From positions 1 to 64,000 of the forward strand of contig DPDG01000054.1 of the NCBI GenBank assembly GCA_003526375.1: a stretch of DNA of 64,000 nucleotides, read 5' to 3'. Position numbers and translations under genes: made by a program. Positions 8,900 through 18,606 of this stretch are shown piece by piece (within the stretch, counting starts at the first letter, position 1; each line of letters begins with the position of its first letter). The notes below the pieces were generated by a model. The model was not told the origin of the DNA. It saw only the letters and a list, made by a program, of their open reading frames with translations, and did no database searches. The stretch is from Lentisphaeria bacterium. GTDB lineage: Bacteria > Verrucomicrobiota > Lentisphaeria > Victivallales > UBA1829.

Positions 8900-9799
8900 T
8901 TACACTCCACTGAATACACTGTGAATCAATTTGAGCAGAACGGGCCCCAGCAGCACGATAAAGATGCCGGGAATGATCAGCAGCAGCATGGGAAACGCAA
9001 TCTTCACGGTTGCGGTCTGCGCCTCCTCCTTTGCTCCGAGCAGTCTCCGCCTGCGCAGGTCCGAGGTAAAAACAGACAACGTATCACTGATGCTGGTTCC
9101 CGTCTCAAGAGACTGTGTCAAAGCCACGACCAGCGACGTCAGTTCGGTAACGCCCAGCCTTCCCGCCATCTCCATCAGGGCATCCGAAAGCGAAGCCCCG
9201 AACGCCAAATCCCTGCGGACCCGCTGCAGCTCCTCCGAAACCGCTCCGGGGATGTAATGATCCGCCAGATAAAGAATCGCATTGCGCAGATCCATTCCGG
9301 CGCGCCCGGCGATCAACAGCATGTCAAGCGCTCCCGGAAGCTGTTTCATGAAACTCCGGCGCCGACTGTCCGCCTGCCGCTTCAGGGCGTCAACGGGAAG
9401 CATCCGCAGAATCAGCGCCGCCGCCAGCCCGAGCGCCAGCATAACCAGTCCGCCCAGTTCCAGCGCGCCGCCGATCACCGCACCCCAGAGAATCCCCAGC
9501 GGCAACATCAGATAACGAACGGCAAGCACTTCGGCGGCGCTCATCCCGCCCCAGAAAGGTCCGGCGGCATCAAGAAGCCGGCGGCATTCCGCAAGTTCTT
9601 TCGCATCGCCTTTGCTGTTTTCAATCCGTTTTGCGATCGGCCGCAGAATCAGGAACAGCAGTGAATCCCTGCGGGCATCCCCCGCCGCTTCCGGTTCACC
9701 GCTCCAGATGGAGACAATTTTCGCGGCGACACCGTAGACCACAGCGCCGACGGTCATGCCAAGAAGGACGGAAACAAGAAGCAGATATTGATTTTCCAA
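8900..9799 (-). CDS. tadC: TadC inner-membrane platform protein
   Basis: A 299-residue member of the type II secretion F / GspF family, polytopic inner-membrane protein of the Tad pilus platform. Membrane helices are visible at the N-terminus, in the middle and at the C-terminus, flanking a cytosolic domain with the family features GALDMLLIAGRAGMDL and SLETGTSISDTL. The start is a TTG with a strong GGGAGG ribosome site 7-8 nt upstream; no ATG fits. It follows tadB by 17 nt. The TadB-TadC pair is known to anchor the TadA motor. Confidence 0.9.
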   Translation of the reverse strand: MENQYLLLVSVLLGMTVGAVVYGVAAKIVSIWSGEPEAAGDARRDSLLFLILRPIAKRIENSKGDAKELAECRRLLDAAGPFWGGMSAAEVLAVRYLMLPLGILWGAVIGGALELGGLVMLALGLAAALILRMLPVDALKRQADSRRRSFMKQLPGALDMLLIAGRAGMDLRNAILYLADHYIPGAVSEELQRVRRDLAFGASLSDALMEMAGRLGVTELTSLVVALTQSLETGTSISDTLSVFTSDLRRRRLLGAKEEAQTATVKIAFPMLLLIIPGIFIVLLGPVLLKLIHSVFSGV

Positions 9800-9816
9800 C
9801 TGAAACCTCCCTCATC

Positions 9817-10692
9817 TCATAAATCAAATGAAACCAGCTTGCGTATCCAGAAAAAAGCCGCGACCTGCATTCCGACCATAGTCAGGAGCAGTCCCTTGCC
9901 AATCGGATTTTCAAAGAATTCCATCATCGTCGCATGATTGACCAGCGTCATGATAATCATGATCACGAACGGCAGCGCAGTCATCAGAAGCGCCTGAAAA
10001 CGTCCTTCGGCAGTCAGAGCCTTGACCTCTTTGTTGAAATCCGCCCGCTGACGGATGATCCCGCCAAGGGTCTGAAAGGCATCCGCCAGGCTGCCTCCGC
10101 AGCGAAGCGACAAAACCGCTGCGGAGGCAACCAGCCTGACATCCTGCAAACCGATTCGCATACTCCAGTGAAGCAGGGCGTCCGAAAGCGACGTTCCAAG
10201 CCGGAATTCATGCAGGACTACACTCAGCTCCTCACGCAGGTCGGGAGGCATCCGCTCCAGATTGCGTTCCAGAGCGACCCCGAGAGTCAATCCGGCGCGC
10301 ATCGAATTGACCAGCAGTTCCAGACCCGTCGGCAGTTGTTCGCTGATCCTCGCCAGACGCCGCGCCAGCAGAATCGAGAAAACGATGCGGGGCATCAGAA
10401 GTCCGGGAATGATCAGGACTCCGCCGAGAAACATGCCGACGAAAAGATTTCCCGCCCCGAGAAGGACTCCGAACAGAAACAGCCCGCTGCACAGCAGAAT
10501 CGACAAATGCTGCAGTTTCTGCGGATCAATCACCAGGGCAAGCCCTCCGCCGCGTTCTCCGAAAGAACGCAGCATCCGCTCCTGATAGTCCGCATAACGG
10601 GTCAGGAAAAACATCTGTATGACACCATAGGCGAACGCTGCGGCAGCCAGACCGGTATAAAGATAAATCATCCAGCGCAGAATTTCACTCAT
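9817..10692 (-). CDS. tadB: TadB inner-membrane platform protein
   Basis: A 291-residue type II secretion F-domain protein, partner of TadC. Two hydrophobic segments precede and two follow the cytosolic domain, which contains the family motif pattern LVNSMRAGLTLGVALE and LRCGGSLADAF. The start at 10692 overlaps the tadA stop by 4 nt (ATGA) and has AAGGAGG 4 nt upstream; a longer GTG/ATG version is unlikely. Tight coupling to tadA matches the known partnership of the motor ATPase with its platform. Confidence 0.92.
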   Translation of the reverse strand: MSEILRWMIYLYTGLAAAAFAYGVIQMFFLTRYADYQERMLRSFGERGGGLALVIDPQKLQHLSILLCSGLFLFGVLLGAGNLFVGMFLGGVLIIPGLLMPRIVFSILLARRLARISEQLPTGLELLVNSMRAGLTLGVALERNLERMPPDLREELSVVLHEFRLGTSLSDALLHWSMRIGLQDVRLVASAAVLSLRCGGSLADAFQTLGGIIRQRADFNKEVKALTAEGRFQALLMTALPFVIMIIMTLVNHATMMEFFENPIGKGLLLTMVGMQVAAFFWIRKLVSFDL

Positions 10693-12275
10693 TTTGCCTC
10701 CTTGCCCCGGAACCATGCGTCCTCGACAGGGATTCCCGCCAGTTTCAACTGCGGCAGAAAAGACGGAACGGCGACAGGTTCAAATACTCCAAGGACTTTA
10801 TGCGTCTCCGGTTCCAGCCCGGTCAGGCGGAAACGGAAAATCTCACGCAGGTCGGGACAGCCGTTCCCGTCAAGTCCGAGCACTTCGGTGATGCTGATGA
10901 TCTTGCGCGAACCGTCACTCTGCCGCGCCGTCTGGATGATCACATCCACCGCAGAGGCAATCTGGCTCCGGATCGCCACCAGCGGCAGATCCATGCCGGA
11001 CATCAGCACAAGTGTCTCAAGACGGGAGACCGCATCCGCCGCCGAATTCGCATGGACTGTCGTCAAACTGCCGTCATGACCGGTATTCATCGCCTGAAGC
11101 ATATCCAGCGCTTCGCCTCCGCGGCACTCTCCGACCACGATCCGGTCGGGACGCATTCGCAGACAGTTGATCACAAGCTGGCGTATCGGCACAGCCCCCT
11201 GCCCTTCGGCGTTGGGCGGACGCGCTTCCAGACGGATCACATGAGGCTGCTGGAGTTTCAGTTCCAGCGAATCCTCCACCGTGATGATTCGTTCCGAATG
11301 CCCGATGAATGCAGACACGGCATTCAGGAGAGAGGTTTTCCCGCTGCCGGTTCCACCGGAAACGACGATGTTCTTGCGCGCCATGACGCAGGCGCGGATG
11401 AAGCCGACCATTTCAGGCGTCAGGCTGCCGTATTTCAACAGCATGTCACAATTGAAAACCTTTTTGCCGAACTTGCGGATCGTCAGGCAGGGACCGTCCG
11501 CCGCAAGCGGGGGAATAATCGCGTTGACACGGCTTCCGTCCGCAAGCCGGGCGTCCACCATCGGGCTCGATGTGTCGATGCGGCGTCCAAGCGGAGTGAC
11601 GATCCGTTCGATGATCCGCATCAGGTGGTCAACACTCTTGAACTGATAACCGCTCAGGGAGATCCGTCCGTTCTTTTCCACATAAATCCGGTTTTCATCC
11701 ACCACCATGATTTCCGTGATCGAGTCATCGGAAAGCAACGGCTCCAGAGGACCCAGTTTAAGCAGATCGTGAACGAGAGTCTCCTTGAACTCGCGCAATA
11801 CTTCGCTGTCCCATTCCGCAAGCTCACCGCTCATGGAGCCGCAGATGTCATCAAGCACTCTGACGGTGTAATCCTCAAGCTGTCTGGCGGAAAGTTGCTG
11901 CTGTTGAAGTTCACGCTTGTTGAGCTGTTCCAGCAGGCGGCGGCTGATCTGCTGCTGTATCTGCTGTTCCCGCGCTCCGACAAAGGAACCGGCGGCGCTG
12001 AGGCGGAACTGATGTCCTTTGAGTTCCACATCCAGCGAAGCCAGCACAGGGTGACGGAAGAACGGCGCCCCCCCGATCAACGAACTCCCGTCGCCGGACG
12101 CATCCTCCACATGCCAGTTGCCTCCCGTGAAAACAAACCGGAGCTGGCAGGGAGCCAGACGGGCATCCGCACAGTTTGCCTCCCGCGAAGACCCGAAGGT
12201 ATAAACGCGGTCAGGCTCCGGCGTAAACTGCGCCAGCAGATTGTTTTTTTCATACAGCTTCAATACATTGAGCAT
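10689..12275 (-). CDS. tadA: TadA/CpaF secretion ATPase with an FHA-like N-terminal domain
   Basis: A 528-residue motor ATPase that powers Tad pilus assembly at the inner membrane. The core shows Walker A (GGTGSGKT, about 306-313), the Asp box (TVEDSLELKL), Walker B (RPDRIVVGE) and the His box with TTVHANS. Unusually, the first ~100 residues form an FHA-like sandwich (FGSSREAN ... DASGDGSSLIGG), followed by a Gln-rich coiled stretch (about 103-135). Ordinary CpaF proteins lack the FHA part. The ATG at 12275 has AAGGAG 7 nt upstream. It lies 3 nt after the secretin gene. Confidence 0.93.
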   Translation of the reverse strand: MLNVLKLYEKNNLLAQFTPEPDRVYTFGSSREANCADARLAPCQLRFVFTGGNWHVEDASGDGSSLIGGAPFFRHPVLASLDVELKGHQFRLSAAGSFVGAREQQIQQQISRRLLEQLNKRELQQQQLSARQLEDYTVRVLDDICGSMSGELAEWDSEVLREFKETLVHDLLKLGPLEPLLSDDSITEIMVVDENRIYVEKNGRISLSGYQFKSVDHLMRIIERIVTPLGRRIDTSSPMVDARLADGSRVNAIIPPLAADGPCLTIRKFGKKVFNCDMLLKYGSLTPEMVGFIRACVMARKNIVVSGGTGSGKTSLLNAVSAFIGHSERIITVEDSLELKLQQPHVIRLEARPPNAEGQGAVPIRQLVINCLRMRPDRIVVGECRGGEALDMLQAMNTGHDGSLTTVHANSAADAVSRLETLVLMSGMDLPLVAIRSQIASAVDVIIQTARQSDGSRKIISITEVLGLDGNGCPDLREIFRFRLTGLEPETHKVLGVFEPVAVPSFLPQLKLAGIPVEDAWFRGKEAK

Positions 12276-12278
12276 GGC

Positions 12279-13715
12279 TTACTCCTTTGCATTCCGCAAC
12301 GTATTGGCTGTATCCTGACTGCGTTTCCTGATTTTCTTCACTTCATCTCCGCTGCGCTTCAACGCCTCGGCATTTTCCTCCTTGAGCCTGTCCTCCCAGT
12401 CGACATTCAGGAGCAGGATGATTTCGCGGTCGGTTCCTCCGGTGCTGGTGGAGCCGAAAAGCCAGGAACCGACCACAGGAATTTCCGAAAACCACGGCAG
12501 ACCAGCCTGCTTGTCCGAATATTCGTTATGCCCGAAACTGCTGATCACCATCGTGGAACCGGCATCCATGGTATACTTGGATTTCGTCATATACTGCGCC
12601 ACATCCTTGTCCTCGTCGGACCGGGTCCAGCTATTTTCATTTTTCGGACGTGTAAGCTGCATGTCGAAGTCAAGCCCGATCGTATTGGCGTTCAGCGTAT
12701 ACGGCGTCGCATTCACCTGGAAGCCATATTCGATTTCCTTGAGATCGGTATTGTACTGCGAGTAAATACGGACATTCAATACCCCGCCCTGCTGGAACGC
12801 CGCTTTTTCGCCGCTCAGCGTGGACAGCCTGACCTCGTAAACGACCTTGGCAAGATTGTTCTGCTGGAGAATATCAATCGTGCCGGAAAAACCGTCAACC
12901 TTGAGTCCGCGCGTTTCACCGATGCTGAAATACTTCATGATCTCCCCGAAAGCCCAGTTCCATTTTACGGGAGAATCCACCTTGATGCCGAGCTGGCGCA
13001 GTTTATTCTTGTCTACATCAAGAAAAACGATCCGCATGGCGATCTTGCGCGACGTAATGCTCAAAGCCGAACTGTTCACGGTGCAGTCGAACTGGCGGAA
13101 ATACTCCGTCAGGAGCCCCGTCAACTGTGTGCGCCGCGCAGCGTCGTAGACCTCACCGGAGACAAAAACCGTCCGGTTCAGCAACCGCAGGGAGATATTC
13201 TCAAAATTCTGGCGACGGATGAACTCCTGCGCATCCGCAAGGATTCTTTCCGTATCCAGCTCCGTATTATTCACGACCTCGCCTTTCGTCCCCGCCAGCG
13301 CCATAATGCGCCGGATGCGTTCCACGGTGGCGGAATCCCCGCATTTCCCGGAAAGCAGCAGTTTGCCTTCCCCGACATCGAAGCGGATATTCGGGGCGTC
13401 CTGTAATATTTTGCGGAAGAGCGTCCAGTTGACGGGGCGGACCTGAATATCAAGGATATCGCGGACCGTGGCGGCATCACGCAGAACCACCCGCTCCGTC
13501 CCATAGCTCAGAGCGGAAACAACCAGCTTCTTTTTGGACGGTATATATTTTACCGTAACGGCGTCGCTGCCGCCGGTTTGAATCTCCGGCACGAAATCAA
13601 GCGCGATTTCAATCTGCTTGCCGCGGATCAGTTCCAAAGTTCTCGGTTTGACGTCTGCGGCAACGACGGAAAGAGAAAGCGCCGACAACAATATCCAGCA
13701 GAACACCTTATTCAT
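12279..13715 (-). CDS. cpaC: CpaC/RcpA-type Tad secretin
   Basis: A 478-residue outer-membrane secretin forming the pore for the Flp pilus. There is an N-terminal signal peptide ending near AAD (residues 19-21), a pilus N-domain with the family LIRGKQIEI segment, BON-like repeats, and a C-terminal secretin domain containing the signature IPVVGSWLFGS and the final EIILLLNV strand. The ATG at 13715 has GGAGGTG upstream and overlaps the end of cpaB by 8 nt. No separate pilotin is evident, though the 256-residue protein encoded upstream could serve as an accessory. Confidence 0.9.
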   Translation of the reverse strand: MNKVFCWILLSALSLSVVAADVKPRTLELIRGKQIEIALDFVPEIQTGGSDAVTVKYIPSKKKLVVSALSYGTERVVLRDAATVRDILDIQVRPVNWTLFRKILQDAPNIRFDVGEGKLLLSGKCGDSATVERIRRIMALAGTKGEVVNNTELDTERILADAQEFIRRQNFENISLRLLNRTVFVSGEVYDAARRTQLTGLLTEYFRQFDCTVNSSALSITSRKIAMRIVFLDVDKNKLRQLGIKVDSPVKWNWAFGEIMKYFSIGETRGLKVDGFSGTIDILQQNNLAKVVYEVRLSTLSGEKAAFQQGGVLNVRIYSQYNTDLKEIEYGFQVNATPYTLNANTIGLDFDMQLTRPKNENSWTRSDEDKDVAQYMTKSKYTMDAGSTMVISSFGHNEYSDKQAGLPWFSEIPVVGSWLFGSTSTGGTDREIILLLNVDWEDRLKEENAEALKRSGDEVKKIRKRSQDTANTLRNAKE

Positions 13716-14622
13716 GTTTCACCTCCGCGGCACGCTTCGCACGCAATTCCCGGCTCATCGGAATCATATTGCCGATCTCCACACCTGCCGCTTCGGACAC
13801 GGACGGATCGGCGGCAGGCCGCAGCATAAGGGACAACTGTCCCACAGTCAACGCATGAGTCAGAAGCACCCCTTCCTGCGGAGTCACCATCAGAGTGACC
13901 CCGGAATAAGCCGCCATGCCGTTTTCTCCGGAAATGTCCGGACGGAAATTCTGCCCTACAGCCAGCACCGGTATCCGTGAGAGCAGAATCTCGGTGCGCG
14001 CCGGTTTTTTCGGCACCGCGGCGGGAGCCGTGACTGTCTCCGCAGCGTTCGCTCCGTTCCGGTTCGCGGCGGCAACCAGCAGCAGAGCGGCATCCACATC
14101 TTCACCATCTTCATTGCTGCTGGTAAAAAGGATATCGACCATGTCGCCCGGCTGAATCAGATTGTTCACGGAAGAGATCGGAGTCACCGGAATTGTGACG
14201 GCACGCATATGGGCGGGAATCCTGCTCTGGAAGGTCGGGCGTTCCGGAGAAGCGAGATCAGACCAGAAAATCTGTTGCCCCGCACCGATCTGCCGTGTGG
14301 TCTTGCGGCCCACGAGCATCAGGATTTTGCGTTCGGTCTCCTCCGATGCCGCAGCACTCCCGGTTCCCGGAACCGTAATACTGACTTCGGATACGGATTC
14401 CGCGGGAAAACTGCGGATCTCAAGATCATTGCGGGTCAACTCCTGATCTGGCTTGATATCCGCAGACGCCGCAAGAAGGAACACTTTCTTCTGTTCGCTT
14501 CCCCGCTGTTGCAGAGTCAGATATTTGTTCACCGCAAGAATTGACAACGTGCCCAGCACAATTGCCGCAATCCACGGCAGGCGCCGCTTCCATGCCGTTT
14601 CGGTTTTGAGATTCTCAGCCAT
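13708..14622 (-). CDS. cpaB: CpaB/RcpC-type Flp pilus assembly protein
   Basis: A 304-residue protein with an N-terminal membrane helix (about 14-31), then a SAF-type domain (LAASADIKPDQELT) and the RcpC domain (TIPVTPISSVNNLIQPGDMV ... DILF). Family members sit in the periplasm with the secretin and influence pilus glycosylation or secretin gating. AGGAGG lies 9-10 nt before the ATG at 14622. Its end overlaps the secretin gene, as usual for this pair. Confidence 0.9.
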   Translation of the reverse strand: MAENLKTETAWKRRLPWIAAIVLGTLSILAVNKYLTLQQRGSEQKKVFLLAASADIKPDQELTRNDLEIRSFPAESVSEVSITVPGTGSAAASEETERKILMLVGRKTTRQIGAGQQIFWSDLASPERPTFQSRIPAHMRAVTIPVTPISSVNNLIQPGDMVDILFTSSNEDGEDVDAALLLVAAANRNGANAAETVTAPAAVPKKPARTEILLSRIPVLAVGQNFRPDISGENGMAAYSGVTLMVTPQEGVLLTHALTVGQLSLMLRPAADPSVSEAAGVEIGNMIPMSRELRAKRAAEVKHE

Positions 14623-14645
14623 TTTCGTTCTTTCCTCCTGAATCT

Positions 14646-15416
14646 TTATATCATTGTCAATTTATATGTGACGGTATTCATACCGGACAGCTCTCCGCTC
14701 CCCGGCGCAATGGAAATATCACAGCAGAAACGCCCTTTCCGCGCCTGCATCAGCCGCATTCCCGAACCCGCAGCGGCTTTGCTCATGGACTCCTCCTGAA
14801 GCCAGCCCTGCTGTTTCAGGCGGGCAGACAACTGTTTTTCCAGCTCTCCGACTCCGGCGGGACTGCCGGTCACGAGAAAAGGCGCGTTATCCCTGCCATA
14901 CATGCACAACAGAACCCGCCCGATCTCCAGCCCGCGAAGCACATCAGGACAAACCGGCTTGCGGTTTCCGCGCTCCACGGCGGCATGCACAATCCTCCAT
15001 CCCTGTCCTTCCCTCCGCAGCATCACTCCGGTCAACGCATTTCCTTTCCGGAACAGCATGACGGACTGCCCGCTTTCACGCCGCACAGGCAGTTCCAGCG
15101 AAACAAACCCTTTCCCGCGCATTTCCTGTGCAACCCGGTTCCGTGCCGCACTCAACGAACCGTTGAAAAACTCCGAACGGTAATGAACGCCGGATTCCGG
15201 AGTTTCCATCCAATACTCACTGGTATGAGAATGCCCGGAATGTTTTGCAACAACCGGCAGGGAACGCTTCACGGTTCCGCCTGAAACGTCCGGAGCCTTT
15301 CGGAACACGGCAAGCATTCCCGGATCCAGCAGAATGGCTCCCAATCCGAGAATCAGGCAGGAGCCCCCCAGTTTCGCCGCAAATCTGCCAATGGAAACAA
15401 GCTGTTCTTTTCTCAT
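14646..15416 (-). CDS. Membrane-anchored protein of the Tad cluster
   Basis: An unrecognised 256-residue protein. An N-terminal hydrophobic helix (about 14-33) is followed by a globular part rich in Arg and Gly, probably periplasmic. The start at 15416 overlaps the upstream TadE-like stop by 4 nt (ATGA) with AAAAGGAA about 9 nt before it; a longer start at 15443 lacks a site. It sits between the TadE/TadG block and cpaB, so a role in pilus assembly is likely but not shown. Confidence 0.7.
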   Translation of the reverse strand: MRKEQLVSIGRFAAKLGGSCLILGLGAILLDPGMLAVFRKAPDVSGGTVKRSLPVVAKHSGHSHTSEYWMETPESGVHYRSEFFNGSLSAARNRVAQEMRGKGFVSLELPVRRESGQSVMLFRKGNALTGVMLRREGQGWRIVHAAVERGNRKPVCPDVLRGLEIGRVLLCMYGRDNAPFLVTGSPAGVGELEKQLSARLKQQGWLQEESMSKAAAGSGMRLMQARKGRFCCDISIAPGSGELSGMNTVTYKLTMI

Positions 15417-16042
15417 TTGAAAATTCCTTTTAGCTGTTCCCAAAGGGTTGTATGACTTTTTACATAGCCGTTCCGGTTCGGCATCCGGCAGACACGGGAC
15501 TGAAAGTGCATTTTTTCATCGCCTTTCCAATCAATCGCATAACATAAGAATTCTTTGGGGAGCAGCGTCCGAGTCTCCACTTTCACCTGCCCGCCGGAAA
15601 AGTAGTCCAGCCCCAGAGGCGTGCTCAGCAGACGCCCCGATTCCCCGAAAGTCAATACGCCGGTGATGATCCTGACTGCGCAGAAATCGACAAACGAAGA
15701 AAACTTTTTTATGACGGTGGGTTTCATCTTTGCCACATTGACCGGCGTGACCGAAGGATTTCCCGAAAGATCGCCGAACAATTTTTCCTGAACCTTTTTC
15801 AGGTTGGCGTCAGACGGCATCGCATCGTCATTACGGCTGCGGATGTCCGCAATCACACGCGCCGCGTTCAGAGCGCGCGGACGGTAAAGCAGCATGTGCG
15901 GCACCTCCACCACGCCGGCAATCAGAGTCAGCAGCAGAGGCATCATCAAGGCGAACTCCAACATCACGACGCCGCTGTCCCTCCCCAAACGGCAGACCAG
16001 CCTGTCCGAATTCTGTTTTGCTTTGACACTCTGTTTTTCCAT
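15413..16042 (-). CDS. TadE-like pseudopilin (second)
   Basis: A 209-residue minor pseudopilin of the TadE family. After a 23-residue basic leader comes a class III prepilin signature, G then VVMLEF with the conserved Glu at +5 and Phe at +6, and a hydrophobic helix (about 25-48). The remaining 160 residues are periplasmic. Prepilin peptidase from the same operon should cut after the Gly. AAGGA lies 7 nt before the ATG at 16042. It is separated from the TadG-like gene by 10 nt. Confidence 0.85.
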   Translation of the reverse strand: MEKQSVKAKQNSDRLVCRLGRDSGVVMLEFALMMPLLLTLIAGVVEVPHMLLYRPRALNAARVIADIRSRNDDAMPSDANLKKVQEKLFGDLSGNPSVTPVNVAKMKPTVIKKFSSFVDFCAVRIITGVLTFGESGRLLSTPLGLDYFSGGQVKVETRTLLPKEFLCYAIDWKGDEKMHFQSRVCRMPNRNGYVKSHTTLWEQLKGIFK

Positions 16043-16052
16043 CTTTTTATCC

Positions 16053-17207
16053 TTAATGCATGAACAGGAACTCTTCCAGAAGAGACGTCAGCGTCGAGTT
16101 CCAGTTTTTCAACTCCGAAACGGGAACCAGAGCCGGCTCAATCCCCGCGCCGAGCCCCGGTTTGCGGTTTGCCTGATTCGTAAAACGCATTACATTTCCG
16201 CCGATCGGCTGTCCGATCGCATAGGAATACGGAACCGGAGTCTTCCCCACCTTCACACCCCAGAAAAAGGTTTCCATCAGAAGCGCCGGTTTGACTTCGG
16301 CGCATGCGACCCATACCCATGCCGGATACGGATATGGCGCTTTCGTTGAAATCGAATCGGACTGATAATAGGAATCCTTCCACTTCGCCCAATCTCCCTT
16401 CAACGCATTCCGGCTCTTGCTTCCGAGCCATTTGATGCGGAATACTTTATATGCCCAGAACACATTATCCTTGCTGTTCAGGCTGCTGCCGCCGATCACG
16501 GCTCCCTTGTCCTGTTTCTTCTCCACGGGGAGCTTGAAAGGGTTCGACAGTTTCAGTGGCACACCGATCGCGGTCAGCTTGCCCGCCGGTTTACTGAATC
16601 CCGCAGGCAGCTTGGAGATCAGGGAACTCGTCAGCACAGGAGAAGCTCCGTTTGCAGTCGCGGCTTCAATCGCACCAAGAAAACCTGCCGCATTCGAGCC
16701 GTAAACATAAACTTCCCGCAATCCGGTCAGCATATTCACTGTGATCTTTCTCACCATTTTGAAAGTGGTCAGCACGGGACCGCAGACCTTATCGATATTG
16801 TTACGTGCCCGGTCTATTTTCACAAGCAGCGGGATATTCAGCGATAAACCGGCGGCAATCTCCGCATCGACAACAATTTCGGCAACGGTATACATGATGT
16901 TCATGGTCTCCCAGATCACCGTATCAATCTGGTAAATATCGGAATTGATCTCCTGAACCACATTCAAACCGCGCGCCTGCCATGCAGCCATTTCCAGTGC
17001 AGCGGCATCGGCGGCATTCTGTGAAATTATTTTCTTTTCAATATAACGCATGGAATCAAACGTCATTCCGAAAATCGTGAGCGCAATGAAAATGATGACG
17101 GCGCCATAGACGAATACGACTCCGCGCTCGTCACTTCCCAAACGCCGGAAACGCTTTCCAAAGCGCACCGCCATTCTGCACAGCCATGATGAAAAAATTC
17201 CAGTCAT
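16053..17207 (-). CDS. TadG-like pilus-assembly protein
   Basis: A 384-residue protein with the TadG-type N-terminus: basic leader ending DERG, then a hydrophobic helix (about 31-50) leading into the diagnostic SQNAADAAALEMA stretch near 77-90. The class III Glu at +5 is absent, as is common in TadG. The long C-terminal part should face the periplasm or the pilus. It lies 4 nt after the first tadE-like gene. The ribosome site is weak, which suggests translation by coupling. Confidence 0.82.
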   Translation of the reverse strand: MTGIFSSWLCRMAVRFGKRFRRLGSDERGVVFVYGAVIIFIALTIFGMTFDSMRYIEKKIISQNAADAAALEMAAWQARGLNVVQEINSDIYQIDTVIWETMNIMYTVAEIVVDAEIAAGLSLNIPLLVKIDRARNNIDKVCGPVLTTFKMVRKITVNMLTGLREVYVYGSNAAGFLGAIEAATANGASPVLTSSLISKLPAGFSKPAGKLTAIGVPLKLSNPFKLPVEKKQDKGAVIGGSSLNSKDNVFWAYKVFRIKWLGSKSRNALKGDWAKWKDSYYQSDSISTKAPYPYPAWVWVACAEVKPALLMETFFWGVKVGKTPVPYSYAIGQPIGGNVMRFTNQANRKPGLGAGIEPALVPVSELKNWNSTLTSLLEEFLFMH

Positions 17208-17211
17208 TCCG

Positions 17212-18048
17212 TCACCACTTCGTAAAAGAAAAAAGTTTATCGCGGAAGAATCCCCAGATCACTTCAATATCGGAAGGAATCTTTTTCGGGTCCACCGCAT
17301 ATACCGAAGTATCCTCAACCCGCCGGTCCGCCAGCATCACGGCACGCCCGTGAACCCGCGGACGCCTCTCTCCCGGTTTGGAGTCCAACGCAAAATATTC
17401 ATAAAGCCAGCCGCCGCGCATGGGATAGTCCACCTTGACCTGAATCAGATGTGCATCCACCTTTTCCGGAATCTTCTTTTTATCCGTGGAAATCACGGGA
17501 TACTCCAATTTGCCGATCGACTCGGTGCTTACTTCAATCACATCCTTCTCAATAACCCGTTCCCCAGCCATTCCCAGCTGAAGCAGCATCCGACCGCTCC
17601 GGCTGCCGGAAAACTGACGGGTGAAAAAAGATTCCAGCATGGACGCCACGCCGAGCTGTCCGATAATCGTTCCGGCAAATTTTCCTGTCTGAGAGGACTC
17701 GCCGCCAAACAGAGCTGCGATTTTGGAAGCAAGAAGTTCATTTCCTTTTCCGCTCCAGCCGGTTGTCGCGGTAGACATCAGCAGTGCGACGGCAACCTGT
17801 TCGGAACCAATGGATTTCCACTTGGGGAATGTCACCTTGCCGTCCTTTCCGGAGGTTCGCACCGCCGCAATGCGCGCCAGACGCCATGCGGCGTGATCCG
17901 CCATCAGCTGGGCGTCATGATATTGCAGGATTTCAATCACAAACATGCCGATCATCAGAAGAACCGGCATAATCAGTGCAAACTCCAGCATCACTGTCCC
18001 GCGCGGGCTTTCCAGACGCCGTCTGCATTTCTTTTCTCTGATCTTCAT
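17212..18048 (-). CDS. TadE-like pseudopilin (first)
   Basis: A 278-residue minor pseudopilin. The leader ends in SPRG, followed by TVMLEF (Glu +5, Phe +6) and a hydrophobic helix at about residues 18-42, then 230 periplasmic residues. The start overlaps the tadV stop by 4 nt (ATGA). With the second TadE-like protein and TadG it forms the usual trio of minor pseudopilins needed for Flp pilus assembly. Confidence 0.86.
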   Translation of the reverse strand: MKIREKKCRRRLESPRGTVMLEFALIMPVLLMIGMFVIEILQYHDAQLMADHAAWRLARIAAVRTSGKDGKVTFPKWKSIGSEQVAVALLMSTATTGWSGKGNELLASKIAALFGGESSQTGKFAGTIIGQLGVASMLESFFTRQFSGSRSGRMLLQLGMAGERVIEKDVIEVSTESIGKLEYPVISTDKKKIPEKVDAHLIQVKVDYPMRGGWLYEYFALDSKPGERRPRVHGRAVMLADRRVEDTSVYAVDPKKIPSDIEVIWGFFRDKLFSFTKW

Positions 18049-18551
18049 TGAAACATCTCCCGGAAAATGGCGAAAACCGTCCCCAGGGCAATCGCCAGCC
18101 CGTAAGGCAAAGTCAGCCCGCGCCGCAGACCGCTGTTTTCACGCTTCTCTTTCCTGAAAAAGAAGGAACGGAACATCTGTGCCAGTTCAGAAAACAGCCT
18201 GTCTTTCCACAGAAGCAGCAGGAGAGCCATAATACCTCCCGCCAATGCGGAAAAGTAGAGCGCCCGAAAAACCATGGGCCATCCGACAATCGCGCCGACA
18301 GCCGTCATCAGTTTGAAATCCCCGCCGCCGAGCGCACCTGCCAGACAAAAGGGAAGCATGACACCGCCGCCGACCGCCGCGCCGATCAGAGAGGAACAAA
18401 GTCCGTCCGTGCCGTGAAAACAGAAAGCGGAACCTAACGCAAGGAAAAACGCTGTCACAGTGGCGTAATTAGGAATCCGGTTATACCGTATTTCAGTATA
18501 TCCGGCAAGACAGAACAACGGCGGCAGAAGAACATAGGATTCCGCTAACAT
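18045..18551 (-). CDS. tadV: TadV/CpaA prepilin peptidase
   Basis: A 168-residue polytopic aspartic protease of the A24 family, which cuts class III prepilins. The catalytic GxGD-type motif is visible as GGGDFKL near residue 94, and a second Asp/Glu region follows the first helix (AGYTEIRYNRIPN near 18-30; the usual Asp of the first site is Glu here). ATG 18551 is preferred, with AAAGGAG 11 nt upstream; a TTG 3 nt earlier is also possible. It lies between the pilin genes and tadE, as in other Tad operons. Confidence 0.88.
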   Translation of the reverse strand: MLAESYVLLPPLFCLAGYTEIRYNRIPNYATVTAFFLALGSAFCFHGTDGLCSSLIGAAVGGGVMLPFCLAGALGGGDFKLMTAVGAIVGWPMVFRALYFSALAGGIMALLLLLWKDRLFSELAQMFRSFFFRKEKRENSGLRRGLTLPYGLAIALGTVFAIFREMFQ

Positions 18552-18606
18552 CAAGCCATGATCTCCTTTCAGGACAATGCCGGACCGGGAATAAAATATC
18601 AATATT

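Noticed and set aside
10800..13406. An 868-codon open frame on the plus strand, antisense to tadA and the secretin gene
   Set aside because: It is the codon-complement shadow of two certain genes, with Arg/His/Gln-rich composition and no recognisable motif or ribosome site. Similar antisense frames at 50107-52401 and 53182-55614 were rejected for the same reason.
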